In this document: positions 35,496-42,750 of the stretch, piece after piece
Layout of the letters: each line of letters starts with the position of its first letter
Position numbering within the stretch: position 1 is the stretch's first letter
Source: an uncultured beta proteobacterium
GTDB lineage: Bacteria; Pseudomonadota; Gammaproteobacteria; Burkholderiales; Burkholderiaceae
Assembly: GCA_903867305.1 (NCBI GenBank)
Contig: CAIPQU010000164.1
Coordinates: 1 to 51,960, forward strand
Direction of reading: 5' to 3'
DNA: 51,960 nucleotides
Notes under the pieces: model-generated
Database searches by the model: none
Told to the model about the DNA's origin: nothing
Seen by the model: only the letters and a program-made list of their open reading frames with translations
Program-made: the position numbers and the translations under genes

Positions 35496-36302
35496 TTAAT
35501 TCAATGTTGCAGTTTTCATATTGCGGCGTAAGGTTGGTAACCCAACTCCGGCAGCTTCAAAACCGCCATCTACCGCTAGAATCTGTCCATTAATAAAAGA
35601 TGCCTCTGCACTGCATAAGAAACCAATAGCATTGGCCATTTCTTCTGGAGTCCCGTAACGTTCTAGTGGAATGGTGTCGTGATAATCTGCACGAATTGCC
35701 ACACTGTGAACTAGCTTCGCCATTTCAGTATCAACTGGCCCTGGAGCAATTGCATTGACACGAACGTTGTAATTCCCGAGCTCAACTGCATATTGTTTCG
35801 TTAAATGAATAATGGCAGCTTTACTAGTTCCATATGCCACTCTTAAGGTACTCGCTCTCAAACCTGATATCGACGCAATATTCACGATTGAGCCTCCACC
35901 ATTTTTCACCATTAAACGACCAAATATTTGGCTACAAATAAAGGTACCATCTAAATTCGTACCTAATACCGTACGAAATTCTTCAAATGATGTTTCTAAG
36001 ACAGGTTTAAATATGGCAACACCAGCATTATTCACCAGTGCATCTACGTGCCCAAATGTAGAAATAACCTTTTGCGCTGCACGCTCTACATCATGAATAT
36101 TTGAAATATCACAATGTATTCCGATGACAAGTTCAGGCTTTCCGATGCGCATGATGGCCTCATCCAGCGTGGTTTGATTGTTATCAAGAAGAGCGACCTT
36201 GTAATGATGATTTAAAAACCACTCCCCAACGGCAAGGCCAATACCACGTGCCCCGCCAGTTACAACTGCGACCGGGTAATCTGCAAAAGATTGAGCATTC
36301 AT
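35496..36302 (-). CDS. short-chain dehydrogenase/reductase
   Basis: A 268-residue classical SDR: cofactor motif TGGARGIG at 15-22, Asp40 after the second strand (ALLDNN) favouring NAD, NNAG at 91-94, catalytic Ser144, Tyr157 and Lys161 (YGTSK). The C-terminus SFINGQILAVDGGFEAAG is typical. It lies 51 bases after a LivK-type binding-protein gene on the same strand and possibly belongs to the unit with the dehydrogenase at 37737. Substrate not identifiable. Confidence 0.88.
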   Translation of the reverse strand: MNAQSFADYPVAVVTGGARGIGLAVGEWFLNHHYKVALLDNNQTTLDEAIMRIGKPELVIGIHCDISNIHDVERAAQKVISTFGHVDALVNNAGVAIFKPVLETSFEEFRTVLGTNLDGTFICSQIFGRLMVKNGGGSIVNIASISGLRASTLRVAYGTSKAAIIHLTKQYAVELGNYNVRVNAIAPGPVDTEMAKLVHSVAIRADYHDTIPLERYGTPEEMANAIGFLCSAEASFINGQILAVDGGFEAAGVGLPTLRRNMKTATLN

Positions 36303-36353
36303 TTTGTATTAAAAATTTGGATTTTTCTCAATATTGGGGCAGATATGTTGTCA

Positions 36354-37622
36354 TTACTTTCTGGCGTCTTGATAAGGCGTAATAAGATCTCCAGACTTTA
36401 ATTCAGTAGGAGAAATAATAACTGCTGGTCCAGGTTTACGGAACTGATCAATATCGTTTCCTTTAATACCTTTATATTGAACATATAAAGGACGGCCAAC
36501 TTCCCATTCACCATTGGCGGCAAACTTCACATCACCGACGACGGTATTAAATTTAGTCGCATGAATATAGTCAATGAGTTTTTTATTATCAATGCTACCT
36601 ACCTTCTCAATGGCCTGGCCTAAAATTTGCATTTCGGCATAAGCATATGGCGGTAAGTAATATCCTAAAGGATCAACACCTTCTTTTTCAGCACGTGATT
36701 GATAGGTTTTTAAGAAAGTCTCAACACCTTCAAATTTCACAGTCTTCTCAGGAACGTAAAGTTCATAGCACAGTAAACCATTTAATAATGGGCCTAATTG
36801 TTTTTTCACTGAGGCAAAACCACATCCAATCATCGTTCCACCAAATACAGTTGCTTTTAAACCAATCTCATTCGCTGCACGAATAAGACCTGGAGATTCG
36901 CCAGGATAAGAAGCTACATAAACAATATCTGGATTTGTCGCTTGTATGGCACGCATTACAGGCGTGTAATCTGTTGTGTTCGGCGGATACGTCTTGTCAT
37001 AAACAACTTTTAAGTTGTATTTCTTTGCAACCTGTCGTGCTCCCTCAATCGTCACTGCCTGGAATTCTGCATCACCGCCAATAAAAGCTACAGTTTTTGG
37101 TTTTTCTTTTGCGGTCATCGCAGCATCAAAAAATCCTCCAGAAATACCAACCGCTGGATCTTTGCCATTTGGCATTAATTGGAAATAGCCAGGGTAATTA
37201 AACTTAGCATTAACATCGACCCCAAACAAGGTAATAAAGACTAAATTACGTTGCATAATAATCGGCATTGCGGGTGCAATTAAATTTGTCCCATAGGGTG
37301 AAACAACAACGTCAACTTTGTCAGAATCTAATAACTTAGTGTAAAGGCCTGGGACAGAAGATGGATTTCCTTGATCATCGTAATAAACAAATTCCACCTG
37401 ACGTCCAATCAAACCACCTTTTTTATTGGTCTCTTCACGCCAAATTTCCATCGACAATAAAGCTGCCTTACCATTCGCAGCCAGTGGTCCCGTTAAAGCC
37501 ATACTAAAACCAATCCTGAGAGGTGGTTTATTTTGTGCAGTTGCTTGCAGGGCAATCCCGAAAGAACTAAATAAAAAGAATATGAGCACTAAAAAACGAC
37601 GACGCAAAGTAAAACACTCCAT
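36354..37622 (-). CDS. ABC transporter LivK-type substrate-binding protein
   Basis: A 422-residue periplasmic binding protein (type 1 fold, branched-chain amino acid/amide class). The start is ATG at 37620-37622, set by GGAG six bases upstream; the TTG four codons before it is not used. Signal peptide to about ALQATAQ, with three arginines in the n-region. Mature start LRIGFSMALTGPLAANGKAAL and then EETNKKGGLIGRQVEFVYYDDQGNP are family hallmarks; TNPDIVYVASYPGES is also typical. No LivHMFG membrane or ATPase genes are nearby, so it is an orphan receptor. It sits between an MDR dehydrogenase gene and an SDR gene. Confidence 0.87.
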   Translation of the reverse strand: MECFTLRRRFLVLIFFLFSSFGIALQATAQNKPPLRIGFSMALTGPLAANGKAALLSMEIWREETNKKGGLIGRQVEFVYYDDQGNPSSVPGLYTKLLDSDKVDVVVSPYGTNLIAPAMPIIMQRNLVFITLFGVDVNAKFNYPGYFQLMPNGKDPAVGISGGFFDAAMTAKEKPKTVAFIGGDAEFQAVTIEGARQVAKKYNLKVVYDKTYPPNTTDYTPVMRAIQATNPDIVYVASYPGESPGLIRAANEIGLKATVFGGTMIGCGFASVKKQLGPLLNGLLCYELYVPEKTVKFEGVETFLKTYQSRAEKEGVDPLGYYLPPYAYAEMQILGQAIEKVGSIDNKKLIDYIHATKFNTVVGDVKFAANGEWEVGRPLYVQYKGIKGNDIDQFRKPGPAVIISPTELKSGDLITPYQDARK

Positions 37623-37736
37623 ACTTGTCTCCAATTTATCTTTATTATTGTATGCTAATCTCTTTCTACTTTATTGCTATCTATGGGAAACCCTTAAATT
37701 GCTAAATAATTCCTCAAATAATTAAAAAAACATCTT

Positions 37737-38762
37737 TTACTCATAGCTCAATGATCCGCGGCCGAGCAAAGTTTCGTCTTTAATTGCATCAAAAATAGTC
37801 TCAATCTCTGGAAAAGGTACCGTCATACCCACTACTGGTTGAATGAGTCCTCGAGCCATGACCTCCATTGTTTCAATTAATTCAGTACGAGTTGAGTGCC
37901 TGGATCCTGTAACAACTTTTTCAGTCAACATTAAATTGCGGGGATTAATACTGATATCACCTTTACCCACTCCAACAATAACTGCTCTTCCAGATGTAGC
38001 TAAAGAGTCATATGCAATCTGAAAAGTACTACCATGGCCGACATAGTCAACCGCAGCATTAACTCCTTTTCCATGTGTCATCTGTTTAACTACTTCGACA
38101 ACGTTTGGATGTTTTTTAACGTTAATTACTTCATCAGCACCCCATTGTTTAGCCAATGCTAATTTTTCATCTGATACGTCAGCAGCAATCACATACGCTC
38201 CAAACAGCTTAGCAACCTGTACCCCATGAATGCCGACACCTCCTCCTGCACCAATTAATAAGACACGATCATGTGGGTTAATTTTTGCTCTTTCTCGCAT
38301 ACAATGCCAATTCGTATTGACGGCATCTGTGGCAATCGCTGCTGCCTCATAACTTAATTCGTCGGGGATCGGTAAAAAATTTGCTACTGGTAAGCATACA
38401 TATTCTGCAAATCCTCCATCTCTATGAACCCCTACAAATCCCCCAAAATTTTCACAAAGAGTTTCTCTGCCACCACTGCACCAACGACAACGACCACAAT
38501 TTAAATAAAAATATACAGCGCATCTTTGACCTATGGCTAAGGATGTTACCCCCGCTCCAAGTTCAACGATATCGCCACCTAATTCATGCCCCATAATCCT
38601 AGGGGCGGAGCCTCCAAAACTTCCATTACGCATATTCAGCAACGTTAAACCTACACCCGCCGACCTTACTTTTAAAACAGCTTCTCCTGGACCGGGTTTA
38701 GGATCTGAAACAACTTCTAAAATTGATGGGCTACCCCATTCTTTAACAACCATTGCTTTCAT
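37737..38762 (-). CDS. zinc-type MDR alcohol dehydrogenase, catalytic Cys ligand missing
   Basis: A 341-residue MDR-family dehydrogenase. The structural zinc lobe is complete (Cys89, Cys92, Cys95, Cys103 in LNCGRCRWCSGGRETLC). The cofactor motif GAGGGVG is at 171-177. At the active site the usual first zinc ligand is absent: where most relatives have A-G-V-C, this protein has SAGVGLTLLNMRNG (Gly38), while His59-Glu60 are kept (MGHELGG). It may bind catalytic zinc differently or work as a zinc-free reductase. The gene is 102 bases upstream of the LivK-type gene on the same strand. Confidence 0.85.
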   Translation of the reverse strand: MKAMVVKEWGSPSILEVVSDPKPGPGEAVLKVRSAGVGLTLLNMRNGSFGGSAPRIMGHELGGDIVELGAGVTSLAIGQRCAVYFYLNCGRCRWCSGGRETLCENFGGFVGVHRDGGFAEYVCLPVANFLPIPDELSYEAAAIATDAVNTNWHCMRERAKINPHDRVLLIGAGGGVGIHGVQVAKLFGAYVIAADVSDEKLALAKQWGADEVINVKKHPNVVEVVKQMTHGKGVNAAVDYVGHGSTFQIAYDSLATSGRAVIVGVGKGDISINPRNLMLTEKVVTGSRHSTRTELIETMEVMARGLIQPVVGMTVPFPEIETIFDAIKDETLLGRGSLSYE

Positions 38763-39013
38763 ATATCACTCACTTATTAAATTGTTTGATACAGTTTACT
38801 CAACAAAAATTAGTTGGATTGAACTAAATTTTTTCTATCTTTAAATAATTTGTTCATATTATCATTCGGATGAACATCTTCTCCTCACGAGTTTAATATG
38901 ACTACCGAAAGCTAGGCAGGTTGCTCCAGTTTCTAGCGGATATTGTTGGTGTGAAATAACCTCAAGCGATCCTTTAGAGAGTCTAAATTTAGCGCAATGA
39001 ATTGCAATGACGG

Positions 39014-39967
39014 TTAAACCATCAATACCGTTCTAGTATCCGAACTTGTTTCATTCCAAACACTTTTTACTTGACTTAAAGGTATTGGTTTTATATTGAT
39101 GTTAAAGCCTGCATCAGGAGCATTTTTTAAAACTGCCAGCACTGAATTTAACATGGTGGGAATTGAAAGACTACCTAATCCACTACCCATAAGTTTTAAC
39201 CCACTCGAGCGAAGAGCAGATGCTGGAAATGGAATTGTAGCCCCACCAATGGATCCAATTTGAACGAATTTGATAGACGCTCCTTGAGGATTATTTTTAG
39301 CGGCCAAATGAATGAGCGATAGGGCACTAGGGCCCCACAAGTAATCTAGGACAATATTGATGCCATGTTTAAACTCAGCTTTAAGAGATTCCTCTAAGGT
39401 GTTAACGTCTTCACTTAACTCAATACATTGATCAGCCCCGAGCGCATAGAGTTCCTCAAATGTATTTACACGTCTTGCAGTTGCAATGATCTTTTTAGCT
39501 CCTAAATATTTTGCAATTTGTATCGCTAATCGTCCAGATGAGCCACTTGCACCGTTCACTAGCACAGTATCACCAACCATCATCTGCGCTTGCTCAACGA
39601 GTGCTGCCCAAGATGACATTCCAGGAATGGCCATTGCTGCAGCAATACCTGGGCTTAGGGTTTCAGGTATTTGTATGCAATGTTTATGATCTACTGAGGA
39701 AAGCTCTGCCATTCCTCCAAAAGGATTATCAGGTAATAAAAAATAAACTCTTGTGCCATCTTCTAGCGTTCCTACACCGTCAAATCCAGGAATAAATGGA
39801 ACTTCATTATCTGAGCTATAGTGAGTTGCAGATGCTCTTGCCTTTGTGATTTGACTGATAGAAGAGGCTTGTACATGAACCATGTGTTTGCCTATCGCCG
39901 GCAATGGATCTTTAAAGTGATCATAAACGGGTGCTTGATCTCTTTGTATGATGATGGCAGCTTTCAC
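39014..39967 (-). CDS. zinc-free MDR quinone-oxidoreductase-like protein
   Basis: A 317-residue NADPH:quinone reductase-like MDR protein without zinc-binding cysteine clusters. GroES-like N-domain with FIPGFDGVGTLEDGTRVYF near 58-76; Rossmann domain with VNGASGSSGRLAIQIAKYLGA near 137-157, the A-S-G-x-x-G cofactor pattern of the QOR subfamily. It is divergent from a GST gene, with a 10-bp inverted repeat between them, a common arrangement for enzymes handling electrophilic or quinone compounds. Confidence 0.85.
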   Translation of the reverse strand: MKAAIIIQRDQAPVYDHFKDPLPAIGKHMVHVQASSISQITKARASATHYSSDNEVPFIPGFDGVGTLEDGTRVYFLLPDNPFGGMAELSSVDHKHCIQIPETLSPGIAAAMAIPGMSSWAALVEQAQMMVGDTVLVNGASGSSGRLAIQIAKYLGAKKIIATARRVNTFEELYALGADQCIELSEDVNTLEESLKAEFKHGINIVLDYLWGPSALSLIHLAAKNNPQGASIKFVQIGSIGGATIPFPASALRSSGLKLMGSGLGSLSIPTMLNSVLAVLKNAPDAGFNINIKPIPLSQVKSVWNETSSDTRTVLMV

Positions 39968-40046
39968 CTCAACTCCTCAAAAAAAATATACCTATACATG
40001 TGACGTGAACATATTGAACTTCGCTAGATGAAACTAATCAATGTCA

Positions 40047-40070
40047 TTATTTTATCTTAGGATAAAATAA
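40047..40070. promoter_or_regulatory. inverted repeat in the divergent MDR/GST promoter region
   Basis: TTATTTTATC (40047-40056) and GATAAAATAA (40061-40070) are perfect 10-bp arms around the spacer TTAG. They lie in the 133 bases between the divergent starts, 31 bases before the GST ATG. This fits an operator for a dimeric regulator controlling both genes. No regulator gene is next to it. Confidence 0.5.
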
Positions 40071-40100
40071 GTTATGAATCTCATCTAATCTAAAGAGAAA

Positions 40101-40895
40101 ATGTCTGACTTTATCCTTTACAACGCTCCGCAATCAACTTGTAGCCAACGAGTTCGTTTTGTTCTTCATGCGAAAAATATTCCATTTACCGAACATAAAT
40201 TAGATTTATTTTCTGGGGACCAATTAAAGCCTGAATATTTAGCAATTAACCCTAACGGCGTAGTCCCTGCTTTAATTCATCAAGGCCATACCATACTTGA
40301 TTCTTCAGTCATCACAGAATATCTTGATGAAGTTGCAAATGATGAGGTTTGCTTTAGTCCAGCATCCCCAGAAAAAAAAGCTTTAATGCGTTGGATGATG
40401 CGCTATGTGGATGAAATACCAGCTCCTGCTATTCGAGTACCCTCTTACAATCTCGCATTTTTGCCGCATTTTCAAAAAATGACTGAAGAAGAATTTACCG
40501 CACTGGCTAATTCGAAACCACTGAGAAAAGAATTTTTACTCACCATGGGAAGAACCGGTTTTCCAAAAGCCGACATGGATCAAGCTTTAGACAAGCTGAA
40601 CCGAGCCGTTATTAGAATGAATGAGTGGATAACCCAAAATCAAGGCCCTTGGATCATGGGCGATCAGATCAGCTTAGTGGATATTGCTATCATGCCAGTG
40701 ATTGTGCGAATGGAAGATATTAATCTTAGTGATGCATGGGCGGATAAGCCACTCATCAGTGCATGGCTGAAAAATATTCAGGCCCATCCTGTCTTTCATA
40801 AAACCTATTATTCTGGATCCTTACTCACAGAAAAATATCCCCATTTAGCTTATTTAAGAAATAAAGAAAAATCTTCAATCAGCAGTAGCACCTGA
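40101..40895 (+). CDS. glutathione S-transferase-family protein
   Basis: A 264-residue cytoplasmic GST. The thioredoxin-like N-domain begins FILYNAPQSTCSQRVRFVLH with Ser12/Cys14-type active-site residues, followed by NPNGVVPALIH (cis-Pro loop) and ILDSSVITEYLDE, which binds the gamma-glutamyl moiety. The helical C-domain has WIMGDQISLVDIAIMPVI near 190-207, the N-capping S-x-x-D motif. It is longer than standard GSTs (about 200-230) because of an insert near residues 110-150. Its 3' end overlaps the convergent Bug gene by 21 bases. Divergent from the quinone-reductase-like gene. Confidence 0.87.
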   Translation: MSDFILYNAPQSTCSQRVRFVLHAKNIPFTEHKLDLFSGDQLKPEYLAINPNGVVPALIHQGHTILDSSVITEYLDEVANDEVCFSPASPEKKALMRWMMRYVDEIPAPAIRVPSYNLAFLPHFQKMTEEEFTALANSKPLRKEFLLTMGRTGFPKADMDQALDKLNRAVIRMNEWITQNQGPWIMGDQISLVDIAIMPVIVRMEDINLSDAWADKPLISAWLKNIQAHPVFHKTYYSGSLLTEKYPHLAYLRNKEKSSISSST

Positions 40896-41864
40896 CTCTT
40901 TTACAGCTTTTGCCCATTTAGGAACCTCAGCTTTTAAGTATTGCTTGAATTCGTTTGGGGATAAAGACTTTGTATCTAATCCCAAACCAGTAAGCTTCTC
41001 TTTGACATCCTTGGACTCAATCGCGCGATTGATTTCTGCATTTAACTTATTAATGATTTCAGAGGGCGTTTTAGAGGCGGCGAAAAATCCAAACCAAGTA
41101 GTATCGTCAAACTCAGGAAACCCTTGTTCCGCCATGGTTTGAACGTCAGGGAGTGCTGTAGAACGTTGGGCGCTCGTGACTGCTAACGCCTTTAACTTAC
41201 CAGCTTTAATAAATGGAATGGTTGGTGGCATTGATGTACTCGATATTTGAGTATGACCTGCAACTGTTGCTCCAACAGCTTGAGCTGGTTGATAGGGCGC
41301 ATGAACAAAGTCCGAATGCGTGATATTTTTAAATCGTTCAATGGTTAAGTGTGTCGTTGTTCCGATTCCTGAAGAAGAGTAACTTAATTTCTCCTTTTTT
41401 CCATAAGCAACCAATTCTTTTAAATTATTCACAGGCAAATCTACATTAAGTCCAATCACATTGGGTGAGCTTGCACCAAGCGCAACTGCTTCAAAATCAT
41501 TGATGGCATCATAACCAGCATTTTTATAAATACTTGGATTAATGGCAAATGAAACACTATGAGCCAATATTACATAACCATCAGGATTCGATCTTTTCAC
41601 ATAAACACATGCAATGTTTCCACTGGCACCTAACTTATTCTCGACAACAACATTCCAACCCAAATTTTCAATGAGCTTTGCGGCAACAATTCTTGTAATA
41701 GAATCCGTAGAGCTTCCAGGCCCCGTAGCAACAACGAAAGTAATCGATTTTTGCTTCGGAAAATCACTTTGAGCATAAGTCGTAGTAGTTATCAATATCC
41801 CGACGGCTAGAGTAAGAAACTTTAGAGAATTGAACCTACCACAAGCGGTTTTTATATATTTCAA
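40875..41864 (-). CDS. Bug/TctC-family periplasmic binding protein (TTG start)
   Basis: A 329-residue binding protein that starts at TTG (41862-41864), set by GGAGG seven bases upstream; the nearby ATG is followed at once by a stop. Signal peptide to about TTTYAQ. The first ligand loop is divergent, VVATGPGSSTDSITRIV, with GS in place of the usual GG. Other blocks: NKLGASGNIACVYV, SNPDGYVILAHSVS, GIGTTTHLTIERF, APYQPAQAVGATVAGH, where the normally glycine-rich second loop is also changed. It follows the isochorismatase-fold gene after 66 bases on the same strand, so the pair may be co-transcribed. Confidence 0.88.
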   Translation of the reverse strand: MKYIKTACGRFNSLKFLTLAVGILITTTTYAQSDFPKQKSITFVVATGPGSSTDSITRIVAAKLIENLGWNVVVENKLGASGNIACVYVKRSNPDGYVILAHSVSFAINPSIYKNAGYDAINDFEAVALGASSPNVIGLNVDLPVNNLKELVAYGKKEKLSYSSSGIGTTTHLTIERFKNITHSDFVHAPYQPAQAVGATVAGHTQISSTSMPPTIPFIKAGKLKALAVTSAQRSTALPDVQTMAEQGFPEFDDTTWFGFFAASKTPSEIINKLNAEINRAIESKDVKEKLTGLGLDTKSLSPNEFKQYLKAEVPKWAKAVKESGATAD

Positions 41865-41871
41865 AACATAG

Positions 41872-41876
41872 CCTCC
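41872..41876 (-). promoter_or_regulatory. ribosome-binding site that sets a TTG start
   Basis: GGAGG on the minus strand, seven bases before the TTG at 41862-41864. The only ATG in between is followed directly by TGA, so TTG is the start of the Bug gene downstream. Confidence 0.65.
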
Positions 41877-41930
41877 AATAAAAATTAAAGTATCGTGCTT
41901 ACTACTCCAGAGTTAACTACTTATTCATAT

Positions 41931-42575
41931 TCAGTTAATCAAATCAACTGTACTTAATTTTATTTTTGCAGCCATGCGCGGTGCATTTTGTAAATGCCAA
42001 AGTGTATATTGCTCAGCATAAGTACTTTCGGCTGTTACCGCATCTACAGGAATTACCACATCTAAACCCCGAAACACCGAGCCTCCCGCCGTATATAAAA
42101 CGGCGCCATGAGAAGCAGTTCCAATAATAATGACGCGGGTTATACCTTTATCACGCAGAATTTTATCTAAATCAGTTCCTAGGTACTTATCTGGGCCAGA
42201 TCTCACCCAAGGCTCATCACCCTTCATCGCGACTTCAGGCCAGAAATCAGCAGGTACACCTGGGGTTGGCTGAACACCTAATGCATAGATGATTGGCAAC
42301 CCTTTATTTCTTGCTTTATCGACCATCCTGCCGGCTTGAGGTAGGGCTTTAATACAACGTGGGCGCACTTCTGTATTGCATGTTGTTTTGGCAATATCAA
42401 GCACCAATAACGCCGTAGATTTAGGATCAATGGTTACTGAGGATATCACTGGAGGAGGAGGTGTCTTTACCAACAACCACTCATCAATGATTCCTTGTGA
42501 GCTGGCCATGAGCGGCATAGAAAGTAAGCCTAGAAAAACACAATTGCCGACCAACTGTTTGAAATATTGTTTCAT
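41931..42575 (-). CDS. secreted isochorismatase-fold protein without the catalytic cysteine
   Basis: 214 residues from the ATG at 42573-42575, chosen because of the AAGGAGG just upstream; the frame extends further but without a ribosome site. A signal peptide (about 1-27, MASSQ) places it in the periplasm, unusual for this cytoplasmic family. The fold is clear: LLVLDIAKTTC with Asp60, SGPDKYLGTDLDKIL with Lys130, then VIIIGTASHGAVLYTAGGSV, where the nucleophilic cysteine of T-N-V-C-V is replaced by Ala158. Two of the three catalytic residues remain. It precedes a Bug gene and may bind or process its ligand; hydrolase activity is doubtful. Confidence 0.82.
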   Translation of the reverse strand: MKQYFKQLVGNCVFLGLLSMPLMASSQGIIDEWLLVKTPPPPVISSVTIDPKSTALLVLDIAKTTCNTEVRPRCIKALPQAGRMVDKARNKGLPIIYALGVQPTPGVPADFWPEVAMKGDEPWVRSGPDKYLGTDLDKILRDKGITRVIIIGTASHGAVLYTAGGSVFRGLDVVIPVDAVTAESTYAEQYTLWHLQNAPRMAAKIKLSTVDLIN

Positions 42576-42725
42576 GCAGCCTCCTTTAAGAATTTTTAAT
42601 TTTCTCAAAAACGCTCTTTTACAAATTAGCCACAAGGTACAACGGCGAACTCAGTTAACCTATTTCGCAATCATAAGAGTATCTTTAGAGGAATTCTAGC
42701 ATTTTTATTTCAATGATGATCCTAA

Positions 42726-42750
42726 GAAAAACCCGATCATTTCTGATCAG
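42726..42750 (-). terminator. intrinsic terminator of the RND efflux operon
   Basis: On the minus strand CTGATCA, loop GAAA, TGATCGG (one G-T pair) is followed by GTTTTTC. The stem begins inside the last codons of the RND permease, and its TGA stop lies in the hairpin. This is a compact rho-independent terminator for the three-gene operon. Confidence 0.65.

Noticed and set aside
38862..39013. about 50 open minus-strand codons (RLSKGSLEVISHQQYPLE) just after the quinone-reductase-like gene
   Set aside because: No ATG, GTG or TTG start in frame and no family I recognise; could be a gene relic but cannot be supported.
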